The translations under genes were made by a program, and so were the position numbers. Shown here one piece after another: positions 1-5,217 of a stretch of 6,891 nt of DNA; the first letter of the stretch is position 1; the number at the start of each line of letters is the position of its first letter. The DNA comes from Microcaldota archaeon (lineage in GTDB: Archaea > Micrarchaeota > Micrarchaeia > Micrarchaeales > Micrarchaeaceae): NCBI GenBank assembly GCA_027365215.1, contig DAHXNT010000033.1, positions 1 through 6,891 on the forward strand. Direction: 5' to 3'. A model generated the notes under the pieces. It was not told the origin of the DNA. It saw nothing but the letters and a program-made list of their open reading frames with translations, and searched no databases.

Positions 1-116
1 TGGGATTTGAACCCAAAAGTCCTTGCGGACACCGGTTTGCCTGTTGCATCACTTATCAGCTCTCGAAGAATCTGCAATCTCGAGACCGGCGCGATACCGG
101 ATTCCGCCACCCTGGC
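1..116 (-). tRNA. tRNA-Ser(CGA), intron-containing, 3' end cut by window edge
   Basis: Read on the minus strand, the RNA starts GCCAGGG (116-110). It has a D-arm closed by GCG/CGC, an anticodon stem CCGGT/ACCGG, a long variable arm GTCC-GCAA-GGAC (class II) and a T-arm GGG-TTCAAAT-CCC. With the intron removed the anticodon loop is CTCGAGA, which puts T at 33 and CGA at 34-36 and gives serine. The long variable arm fits Ser or Leu; the anticodon register set by the CCGGT/ACCGG stem favours Ser. The 3' strand of the acceptor stem and the discriminator base lie outside the window, so G73 (Ser) versus A73 (Leu) cannot be checked. It is transcribed divergently from the glycosyltransferase gene. 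That this is a tRNA is near certain; the isotype is somewhat less so. Confidence 0.85.
38..78 (-). other. tRNA intron (41 nt) at position 37/38 with bulge-helix-bulge fold
   Basis: The anticodon-stem halves CCGGT and ACCGG are separated by extra sequence inserted after G37, the canonical archaeal intron site. The precursor folds as a bulge-helix-bulge. The outer helix is CCGGT/ACCGG and the inner helix is TTGCA/TGCAA. Between them lie a 4-position central helix CTCG/CAGG (C-G, T-G wobble, C-A mismatch, G-C) and two 3-nt bulges, AGA and CAA. Cutting each bulge after its second base, as the archaeal splicing endonuclease does, removes exactly 41 nt and leaves a standard 7-nt anticodon loop. The one mismatch makes it slightly relaxed compared with a perfect BHB. 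Confidence 0.8.
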
Positions 117-173
117 ATGTAATCAACGCCTTGCATCTTCGAATTTGTTTCGAATGTAAGTTGTAAGACAACA

Positions 174-232
174 TTTATAGGCTTCGGATAGCAATATCTA
201 TAAGTCTTAAGTCTTTATAGGCTTTATATAGC
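174..232. repeat. imperfect 19-bp direct repeat in divergent intergenic region
   Basis: Copies at 174-192 and 214-232 both begin TTTATAGGCTT and end ATAGC. They match at 16 of 19 positions, and the three differences are consecutive in the middle. The period is 40 bp, close to four helical turns. The second copy contains the best TATA-like element before the glycosyltransferase gene, so this may be a duplicated promoter segment or paired protein-binding sites. Confidence 0.5.
223..230 (+). promoter_or_regulatory. candidate box A (TATA) for the GT2 gene
   Basis: TTTATATA matches the archaeal box A consensus. A start about 25-30 bp downstream would fall near 252-256 and give a leader of roughly 30 nt before the ATG at 283. 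No clear Shine-Dalgarno sequence precedes that ATG. An alternative T/A-rich element lies 40 bp upstream in the other copy of the repeat. Confidence 0.5.
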
Positions 233-282
233 TTTTATTCGTTATTCATAATCCACAGTCCACAACCAGAAAGTATGGTTCT

Positions 283-1836
283 ATGAACGCAGATTTCACG
301 AGCAAGGGCTTCCTAGTGAGGATGTTCAGCGTCGCAATGTTCGTATTCCTGGCCGTCGCTGGCCTGGGATTCGTGCTGTACCTCTTCGCGATAGCCGACT
401 CTGTCTACATGTTCGTCCTAGCCGCGAGCTTCGCGGTGCTTACGCTCATAGCGGGTTTCTTCAACATATTCGCCGCGCTCGCATACTACAGGTCATACTT
501 CTACGACAGGTACCTTCAGAAGATTAATGCGGCGCTGAAGCCCGTGCGCAGGAAGCCGAGCGTCGGGGTCGTAATGCCCGTGTTCAACGAGGATCCGGAG
601 CTCGTCAAGAGGAACATGCTAAGGCTCAAGGACCTGAAGTACCCTAAGAATAAGATAAAGTTCTACCTGCTCGACGATTCAACAGACCAGGACGTGGTCT
701 CCGCATTACACGAGTTCAGCGACGCGAACGGCATAACCTACATGCACAGGACAGACAGGAAGGGATACAAGGCAGGCGCGCTGAACCACATGCTCAAGAA
801 CTCGAATGACGAGCTAATAGCGATATTCGACTATGACGAGTACCTCACGAACACGAATTTCCTCCTTGACCTCATACCCTATTTCAACGACAGCAACATG
901 TCATACGTGCAGACGGAGAAGAGCGCGTTCAACGGCAACTTCTTCGCCAACGCGGTGAAGCTTTTCGACGGCTTCTTCTTCAGGTTCATACAGACCGCGA
1001 GGGCGCTTAACAACACCGCGATATATGCCGGGTCGTGCGGCCTTATCAGGAGGAAGGCGATCGACGTGATAGGCGGGTTCCCCGAATACGTGATAGAGGA
1101 CACATTCTTCAGCTTCGAGTCCGACAGAAGGCATTTCAAGAGCTTATACGTGCCGAAGATATACGCATATGGCAAGCCGATAACCACGTTCACCGCTCTC
1201 GCGAAGCAGCAGTGGAGGTACAACTACGGCGACACGCAGTTCATCAGCTATTTCTTCCACTTCAGGAAGTCGATGCATGGCTCCCCTCTTTCGCGCATGG
1301 ACTACATAACCCACGGTTTCGGCCTCAATTACCTGTCGGTAGTGCTCATACTGTTCACGCTCGTGTCGGTGCTCATAGTGTTCTCATCATTGCCGTTCCT
1401 GCACATTACGATAAGGCACTTTTTCAATCAGACGTACATCGGGCTCGACCTGGAGATACTAGGCATCCTGGCTTTCATGTCCTCGCTGCTCGCACCGATA
1501 ATACTCGCGAAGATATACTTCAAGTCGACTAGCAAGGGATTCATGGTCTTCGTGCTGAACTTTAGCCTCGCAGTCATAAGGACCAAGGCGGCGATAGCGG
1601 CCTTGAGGAACAAGAACCCGGCGTTCAACTGGAACAGGAGCACGGCGCAGGCGAAGTCTCATAACCTGTCGTTCAGCCTGCTCAACACGAGGACGGAGCT
1701 GACTCTCGCGGTAGGCCTCTTCTCGCTCGGGATACTTTCCACTTTCGGCTTCCACAACTTCGCTGGAGGCATGTGGCTGATATGGTACGGGATAATGTAC
1801 AGCGCCACCACCGTACTGTTCTACAGGTACGGGTGA
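283..1836 (+). CDS. membrane GT2 family glycosyltransferase, cellulose synthase-like
   Basis: This 517-residue protein is predicted to be a processive-type family 2 glycosyltransferase that moves a sugar from a nucleotide-sugar to a lipid or growing glycan at the membrane. Two N-terminal TM segments (about 11-37 and 42-68) precede a cytoplasmic GT-A domain. It carries VMPVFNE (98-103), the nucleotide-binding Asp pair in LLDDSTD (131-132), KAGALN (163-168), the metal-binding DYD (183-185), the likely catalytic ED in VIEDTFF (272-273) and QQWRY (309-313), the counterpart of QxxRW. About five TM segments follow (near 348-370, 388-412, 418-438, 471-489, 495-513). The QxxRW-type motif and TM layout resemble BcsA or hyaluronan-synthase-like enzymes. 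The TPQ-like loop reads QTEKSAFN, which differs from cellulose synthases, so the product cannot be assigned. No polysaccharide gene cluster surrounds it. The ATG at 283 is the best start because the hydrophobic segment begins just after it. Confidence 0.9.
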   Translation: MNADFTSKGFLVRMFSVAMFVFLAVAGLGFVLYLFAIADSVYMFVLAASFAVLTLIAGFFNIFAALAYYRSYFYDRYLQKINAALKPVRRKPSVGVVMPVFNEDPELVKRNMLRLKDLKYPKNKIKFYLLDDSTDQDVVSALHEFSDANGITYMHRTDRKGYKAGALNHMLKNSNDELIAIFDYDEYLTNTNFLLDLIPYFNDSNMSYVQTEKSAFNGNFFANAVKLFDGFFFRFIQTARALNNTAIYAGSCGLIRRKAIDVIGGFPEYVIEDTFFSFESDRRHFKSLYVPKIYAYGKPITTFTALAKQQWRYNYGDTQFISYFFHFRKSMHGSPLSRMDYITHGFGLNYLSVVLILFTLVSVLIVFSSLPFLHITIRHFFNQTYIGLDLEILGILAFMSSLLAPIILAKIYFKSTSKGFMVFVLNFSLAVIRTKAAIAALRNKNPAFNWNRSTAQAKSHNLSFSLLNTRTELTLAVGLFSLGILSTFGFHNFAGGMWLIWYGIMYSATTVLFYRYG

Positions 1837-1847
1837 TTCTGATGAAT

Positions 1848-1883
1848 ATGTTGACTAGGATGTTGATTAGGATGTTTATCTGG
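1848..1883 (+). repeat. three tandem 12-bp units between GT2 and DUF424
   Basis: Units at 1848-1859 (ATGTTGACTAGG) and 1860-1871 (ATGTTGATTAGG) differ at one base. The third, 1872-1883 (ATGTTTATCTGG), matches the second at 9 of 12. They fill most of the 55-bp gap between the two genes. The third unit runs into the ribosome-binding region of the downstream gene. Confidence 0.6.
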
Positions 1884-1891
1884 GAGATACG

Positions 1892-2203
1892 ATGATATTC
1901 CTGAAGATACACAAGAGCGACAACGGCGACATGGTGGCGATGTGCGACGAGTCGCTCATAGGCGAAGTGCTAAGCGAGGGCGCAATCGAGATAAACATAA
2001 GGGACTACTCCGAATTCTACAAGGGCGAGCTCGTATCGAAGGAGGGCGTCGCTGACGTGATAGACGCAAACAGGGTTTACACGGCGAACGTGGTGGGCCA
2101 GGAGGCGGTCGACGCCGCGATAGGATGCAATGTCATAGACCCGGAAAGCGTCAAGAAAGTGGGGGATATACCTTACGCGCAGGCGTTCAGGGTAAGCAAG
2201 TAG
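1892..2203 (+). CDS. DUF424 family protein
   Basis: This 103-residue soluble protein matches the DUF424 pattern, an archaeal family of unknown biochemical role. Landmarks are an N-terminal strand (IFLKIHK), VAMCDESLIGE (15-25), EFYKGELV (41-48), the Asn-Val-Val-Gly stretch (66-69) within TANVVGQEAV, and a C-terminal DIPYAQAF (92-99). Cys18 in AMCDE and the FYxGE block are the most family-like features. The length is usual for the family. The ATG at 1892 has GGGAGAT a few bases upstream, a reasonable archaeal Shine-Dalgarno. It lies 55 bp after the glycosyltransferase on the same strand and could be co-transcribed. It converges on the NAC gene with a 21-bp gap that shows no clear terminator. 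The family call is from remembered pattern; no function is implied. Confidence 0.8.
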   Translation: MIFLKIHKSDNGDMVAMCDESLIGEVLSEGAIEINIRDYSEFYKGELVSKEGVADVIDANRVYTANVVGQEAVDAAIGCNVIDPESVKKVGDIPYAQAFRVSK

Positions 2204-2224
2204 GCAGGAAGAAGGAACAGGTTG

Positions 2225-2584
2225 TCAGGATCCTTCCTTGAGGCGCATTATCGCGCTCGCTATGTCGCCATTGCTCTCTTCGAGCGCGGACTTCGCCCTT
2301 TCCGCGTCGTGGACGCCGCTCTGCTCCATGACGAGCTTTACGTCATCCTCAGTTATCTCGGCCTTCTCCTCTTTCGCGGATTCGGGAGCCTCCTCGCTTA
2401 TGTTTCCAGCAACGCTGAACGTGACCGCGCCCTGCGCCTCTATCCTCGTTACCTGCGGCTCGGAGACGACTATGCGCCTGTCGGGGCACTCGATTACGAC
2501 CCTCATCGCTTCGACGTCTGTGGACTTTATGCCCATCTTCTCCATTATGCTCTTCATCTGCTTCGGATCCATGTTTGGCATCAT
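2225..2584 (-). CDS. nac: archaeal nascent polypeptide-associated complex protein (NAC alpha)
   Basis: This 119-residue protein is the archaeal NAC alpha homologue, which forms a homodimer and is thought to bind ribosomes and emerging nascent chains. It opens with the family-typical PNMDPKQMKSIMEKMGIK (3-20). The NAC beta-sandwich follows at about 20-62, including VVIECPDRRIVV (29-40), EPQVTRIEAQG (42-52) and VTFSVAG (54-60). After an acidic linker comes a UBA domain (about 77-116) with EDDVKLVMEQSGV, a stretch ending in ALEESNGD, and AIMRLKE. Length and order of parts are normal. Two ATGs lie in tandem at 2584 and 2581. The sequence GTGAT ends 3 nt before the first, so 2584 is kept. It begins 4 nt after the stop of the hydrolase gene, whose TGA lies inside this ribosome-binding site, so translation is probably coupled. 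Confidence 0.95.
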   Translation of the reverse strand: MMPNMDPKQMKSIMEKMGIKSTDVEAMRVVIECPDRRIVVSEPQVTRIEAQGAVTFSVAGNISEEAPESAKEEKAEITEDDVKLVMEQSGVHDAERAKSALEESNGDIASAIMRLKEGS

Positions 2585-2588
2585 GATA

Positions 2589-3179
2589 TCACTTCTGGCT
2601 ATTTTTCAGGGCCGATATTATATCGTCGGTCGTGGCCCTTACGCCGATTCTTGGAAATATGTAGTTGAGAGTGCCGTCATGCTCTTCCTTGCTCATCGCG
2701 GCCATCGCGTCCGTCGCGAATATCTGGTTGTAGTTGTGGTGGTACGCGTCCCTTGCGGTTGACTCTACGCCTATGTTAGTAGATATGCCGCAGAGCACTA
2801 TCGTGTCTATGCGCCTGCGCCTGAGCTGCAGGTCCATGTCGGTTCCGTAGAACGCGCTCCAGTTGTGCTTCAATATCACGTGGTCGGATTCCAATGCTCC
2901 AAGCTCTGGAACGATGTCCATCCAGTCCGGCGGCATGGCAGATCTGCCCATTGCCTGCTCTGCGCTGATTGTGGGCATGTCCTTGCCGTCCTTCGAGCCC
3001 ACGTGCACCGGCACTATGAAGGAGCCAGCACTTCTCATCGCCGAGACAAGCCTCGCTGCGTTCTCGACAACCTTAGCGCCTTCGATCGGTTCCAGGTGCC
3101 TACCTGTAGAGGCGATGCCTTTCTGCAGGTCTATTATAACCAGTGCGGCCCTGCTGGGTTCTATCTTCAGTTCGACCAT
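2589..3179 (-). CDS. isochorismatase-like cysteine hydrolase
   Basis: The protein has 196 residues from the start chosen here and the fold signature of the isochorismatase/nicotinamidase superfamily. The catalytic triad is visible: Asp17 in LVIIDLQKG, Lys104 in VILKHNWSAF and Cys130 in IVLCGISTN. The stretch GISTNIGVESTARDA carries the usual cis-peptide and Thr-Asn signature. The nicotinamidase metal site (an Asp-x-His group plus a further His near 50-70) is not evident; only PVHVGS is present. Nicotinamidase activity is therefore not supported and the substrate is unknown. Tandem ATGs occur at 3182 and 3179. The sequence GGTGAT abuts the first and sits 3 nt before the second, the same spacing as in the NAC and SPFH genes, so 3179 is preferred. 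It is the first gene of a two-gene unit with NAC. Confidence 0.9.
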   Translation of the reverse strand: MVELKIEPSRAALVIIDLQKGIASTGRHLEPIEGAKVVENAARLVSAMRSAGSFIVPVHVGSKDGKDMPTISAEQAMGRSAMPPDWMDIVPELGALESDHVILKHNWSAFYGTDMDLQLRRRRIDTIVLCGISTNIGVESTARDAYHHNYNQIFATDAMAAMSKEEHDGTLNYIFPRIGVRATTDDIISALKNSQK

Positions 3180-3210
3180 CATATCACCCGTTTACCTGAT
3201 TTTGGAAGCT

Positions 3211-3221
3211 AATAATATTAT
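3211..3221 (-). promoter_or_regulatory. candidate box A for the hydrolase-NAC unit
   Basis: The A/T-only stretch 3211-3221 (ATAATATTATT on the minus strand) is centred about 37 bp before the start codon at 3179. Transcription starting 25 bp further on would give a leader of roughly 10-12 nt, just enough to include the GGTGAT ribosome-binding site at 3183-3188. Confidence 0.5.
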
Positions 3222-3229
3222 GTTCTTCT

Positions 3230-3239
3230 GTGATATCAC
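3230..3239. promoter_or_regulatory. 10-bp palindrome GTGATATCAC upstream of the hydrolase-NAC promoter
   Basis: This is a perfect 10-bp palindrome about 8 bp upstream of the candidate box A, where a transcription factor could help or block TFB/TBP binding. Similar ATATCAC strings at 2586-2592 and 3181-3187 are explained by ribosome-binding sites. This one precedes no start codon on either strand. Its role as an operator is inferred from symmetry and position only. Confidence 0.25.
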
Positions 3240-3346
3240 GGTCAGCCAAAGAGGCCCATCGCAGTATTTATCATCGCAATGTGGGAATACGCTCGTGGGA
3301 AGGTTCCCAACAGTTCAGGCTTTCCACGAAGAGGTTAGGCAGGATA

Positions 3347-3375
3347 CGGCACGCACACAGCACGCACAGCACGCA
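3347..3375. repeat. short CAGCACGCA tandem repeats
   Basis: Two exact adjacent copies of CAGCACGCA occupy 3358-3366 and 3367-3375. A third copy with one difference (CGGCACGCA, 3347-3355) lies 2 bp before them. They sit in the non-coding stretch 3180-3443, for which no convincing gene was found on either strand. Confidence 0.55.
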
Positions 3376-3401
3376 CTGTTCCCTTATTCCCCTTGCGTAA
3401 A

Positions 3402-3432
3402 AAGCCTAAAAGGCTTCACTGCTTATTTTTTT
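3402..3432 (+). terminator. hairpin plus T-run before the two-TM gene (terminator- or attenuator-like)
   Basis: AAGCCT (3402-3407) and AGGCTT (3411-3416) form a perfect 6-bp stem with an AAA loop. Nine bases later comes a run of seven T (3426-3432), ending 11 bp before the ATG at 3444. Archaeal RNA polymerase stops at T-runs, so this could end a short transcript from the preceding non-coding stretch or act in the leader of the next gene. The gap between stem and T-run is longer than in classical intrinsic terminators, and the T-run may simply be part of a promoter. Confidence 0.3.
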
Positions 3433-3443
3433 AGGCGACGGTT

Positions 3444-3755
3444 ATGGTAGACACTACGAAGGAGAATTACAAGCGCCTCAAAAAGGTGAACTTCTACAAG
3501 CGCATCCTTGACAGGCTTGCATATCTCTCCCTGGTAGCGGACGTGGGCATAGCGGTTGCGACTCTCATATCCCTGAAGCTGTATTCGTCGAATATAGGCA
3601 TCATACTCAAGTGGCTGGAGTACGCGTTGAGCGGCATAGTGGCGGTAACCATATTCGTGTTCGTGCTGTTCGCCTTCGAATCAAACTACCATAAGAAGAT
3701 CGTAAGCACCACGGCCAGGCTGGCAAGGATGTCACTGGGGAAGCGTGGGCGCTGA
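3444..3755 (+). CDS. small two-TM membrane protein, unknown function
   Basis: This 103-residue protein is not recognised. A basic N-terminus (KENYKRLKK, 6-14) leads to two hydrophobic segments at about 25-47 and 56-79. A basic C-terminal tail follows (KKIVSTTARLARM, 84-96, ending GKRGR). The positive charge on both ends predicts that N- and C-termini are cytoplasmic with a short external loop. No catalytic motif is visible. The ATG at 3444 is well bounded because an in-frame TAG lies at 3432-3434 and no other ATG intervenes. It has no strong Shine-Dalgarno and may have a short leader. It lies 70 bp before the SPFH gene on the same strand, and a functional link to that protein is possible but unproven. 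Confidence 0.7.
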   Translation: MVDTTKENYKRLKKVNFYKRILDRLAYLSLVADVGIAVATLISLKLYSSNIGIILKWLEYALSGIVAVTIFVFVLFAFESNYHKKIVSTTARLARMSLGKRGR

Positions 3756-3773
3756 CTTTGCGCGGCGCCATAA

Positions 3774-3798
3774 CCAAAGCCCTAAATAGTCTCTTTGG
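3774..3798 (+). promoter_or_regulatory. candidate SPFH promoter flanked by an inverted repeat
   Basis: A weak box A-like CCTAAATAGT (3781-3790) lies about 40 bp before the ATG at 3826. It is flanked by CCAAAG (3774-3779) and CTTTGG (3793-3798), a perfect 6-bp inverted repeat with a 13-bp spacer. A dimeric factor binding there would cover the TATA element and could repress it. A start near 3812 would leave a very short leader containing GGGGATGAT (3814-3822) as ribosome-binding site. Confidence 0.35.
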
Positions 3799-3825
3799 CC
3801 AGCTATTATCATAGGGGATGATAAT

Positions 3826-4875
3826 ATGGCAGGCTCTAGTGGTAACATGCAGAACGCACCAACGGTGCAGGACAAACAGACAGCGCAGAACAAAACAACG
3901 GTTCCTTTGGACGCGTCCAGAACTTATAAGGGAGGCATCGCGGCTCTTATCGACTTCCTTATCTTAGTGATATTCACAGGCGGAGGGTATTACATAGGCA
4001 GTTACCAGTTTGCCGCTATAGGATTCATATTCAGCCTGATACTCGTGCTCGCCCTATCGGTCAGGGTCCTGAGCGAGTGGAACAGGAAGGCGGTTCTCAG
4101 GTTCGGAAGGTACAAGGGCATAATAGGGCCGGGCATATTCCTAATCATACCGATAGTAGACAGCACCACGATGACAATAGATACCAGGGTTCTCAGCACA
4201 TCGTTCAAGGCGGAGAAGACGCTCACGAAGGACAACGTGCCGGTAGACGTGGATGCGATACTCTTCTGGCAGGTCAAGGAGGTTGAAAGGTCGGTTCTGA
4301 ACGTCCAGTCATACTACAATTCGGTGCTTCTCGCAGCGCAGACCGCGATGAGAGACATCATAGGAAAGAGCGAACTGGCCACCATGCTGGCGGGCAGGGA
4401 CATAATAGGCGAGGACATAAAGGGGCTCATAGAGGAGAGGATTAGGCTGTGGGGCACTCAGGCCATATCTGTAGAAATACGCGACGTTACAATACCGCCG
4501 GAGCTCCAGAGCGCGATGGCAAGGGTCGCGACCTCCGACAGGGAGAAGCAGGCGAGGGTGATACTCGCGGAGAGCGAATCCCTTGCGGCAGACAAGATGA
4601 TCGAGGCATCGCACAAGTACGAGTCGGATCCGTGGGCCATGCAGCTCAGGGCGCTGAACATGATGTACGAGGTCAGCATAAACGGCAAGAACGTCATGGT
4701 CTTCATACCGACAGAGACGAAGGGGCTGGCGATGCCGATACCGTTCGGCGTCAGGGGCATAAACGACTATGTGAATGAGCTGCAGAAGAAACAAGGGCAG
4801 GGGCAGAAGAAGCCCAAGCCTCAGCCACAGAAGAAGCCCGACGACGATGATGAAGACGAAGATGAAGGGCAGTGA
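3826..4875 (+). CDS. SPFH/band 7 domain protein, stomatin/slipin-like
   Basis: This 349-residue membrane-anchored scaffold protein belongs to the stomatin/prohibitin (SPFH) superfamily, whose members oligomerise at the membrane and recruit proteases or organise lipid domains. A Gln/Thr/Asn-rich cytoplasmic N-terminus (1-33) precedes two hydrophobic segments (about 38-58 and 62-80). The band 7 domain covers about 82-250, with slipin-like landmarks: VLRFGRYKGIIGPGIFLIIP (90-109), TLTKDNVPVDVDAILFWQV (132-150), the Ile-Ile-Gly of MRDIIGKSEL (175-184) and WGTQAISVEIRDVTIPPEL (209-227). The helical region that follows (SDREKQARVILAESESLAAD, 237-256) is typical coiled coil. The end is unusual: a Lys/Gln/Pro-rich stretch (320-338) followed by DDDDEDEDEGQ. 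No NfeD/stomatin-specific protease gene, the usual archaeal partner, is adjacent. Start choice is supported by GGGGATGAT 3 nt upstream of the ATG. The next gene follows after 7 nt. Confidence 0.92.
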   Translation: MAGSSGNMQNAPTVQDKQTAQNKTTVPLDASRTYKGGIAALIDFLILVIFTGGGYYIGSYQFAAIGFIFSLILVLALSVRVLSEWNRKAVLRFGRYKGIIGPGIFLIIPIVDSTTMTIDTRVLSTSFKAEKTLTKDNVPVDVDAILFWQVKEVERSVLNVQSYYNSVLLAAQTAMRDIIGKSELATMLAGRDIIGEDIKGLIEERIRLWGTQAISVEIRDVTIPPELQSAMARVATSDREKQARVILAESESLAADKMIEASHKYESDPWAMQLRALNMMYEVSINGKNVMVFIPTETKGLAMPIPFGVRGINDYVNELQKKQGQGQKKPKPQPQKKPDDDDEDEDEGQ

Positions 4876-4882
4876 AAGAGCA

Positions 4883-5209
4883 ATGGCAGGAAGAAGAAGT
4901 GATCCGAAGGAGGTGGAGCGCTTCAGGTTCAGGCTCAAAGCAAGGATAAGCAGCGACAGGCCAATGGCCATAAGGCCCGTCCTGAAAGGATTTGCAGCAA
5001 ATGCGACTGTTAGGGAAGAAGGAGATGAGCTGGTATTCGAGGCCGAATTGGAAGGAAATGATGCTAAGGAGCTGAACCGCTCGCTTCTTTCGGCCTTGAG
5101 GAAGGCTGAAAAGAAGACAAGGCTCCGTTCTGAATGGACTTCTGCTGACGGCACCGTGTACGGCTTTTTCGACTACGTGCTAAAGAGGACGAAGAAAGGC
5201 AATATCTGA
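4883..5209 (+). CDS. small protein with Pcc1-like pattern (tentative)
   Basis: The encoded protein has 108 residues and is not firmly recognised. Its layout resembles KEOPS subunit Pcc1: a first strand (RFRFRLKARISS, 13-24), a helix (about 27-38), a strand pair (NATVREEGDELVFEAELEG, 40-58) and a helix with D-x-x-x-L-x-x-S-L-x-S-x-L spacing (NDAKELNRSLLSALRKAEKK, 59-78). Pcc1 has a similar strand pair followed by a helix with an LR-x-x-x-NS motif. The fit is by eye and lacks the exact LR/NS residues. A C-terminal extension (TVYGFFDYVLKRTKK, 91-105) is also present. The ATG at 4883 is chosen because it lies 7 nt after the SPFH stop. An in-frame ATG at 4862 would overlap that gene by 14 nt. Neither has a strong ribosome-binding site, so the gene is probably translated by coupling to SPFH. 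It converges on tRNA-Ala with an 8-nt gap. Confidence 0.65.
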   Translation: MAGRRSDPKEVERFRFRLKARISSDRPMAIRPVLKGFAANATVREEGDELVFEAELEGNDAKELNRSLLSALRKAEKKTRLRSEWTSADGTVYGFFDYVLKRTKKGNI

Positions 5210-5217
5210 AATAGGAA

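Noticed and set aside
38..78. Anticodon GAG (Leu) instead of CGA (Ser)
   Set aside because: The CCGGT/ACCGG stem and the BHB cut sites fix a 7-nt loop CTCGAGA with T33, which places CGA at 34-36. A GAG reading would put C or G at position 33.
1839..1904. Possible C/D box RNA: CTGATGA at 1839 and CTGA at 1901, about 66 nt
   Set aside because: Box C has C instead of a purine, there are no convincing internal boxes or terminal stem, and the 3' part is inside the DUF424 coding sequence.
2589..3179. Nicotinamidase
   Set aside because: The fold and triad fit, but the metal-binding Asp-x-His group expected of nicotinamidases is not seen, so only the superfamily call is kept.
3347..3375. Start of a CRISPR array
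   Set aside because: The units are 9 bp and adjacent, with no spacers, and no cas genes are nearby.
2863..3450. Plus-strand open frame running through the hydrolase gene into the non-coding stretch
   Set aside because: Most of it is the complement of the hydrolase coding sequence. The part beyond 3183 has no protein-like pattern, good start or ribosome-binding site.
4309..5154. Long open frame (281 codons) on the minus strand
   Set aside because: It is antisense to the SPFH gene and the gene after it, its protein is low-complexity Leu/Ser/Arg-rich with no family pattern, and the plus-strand genes explain the region.
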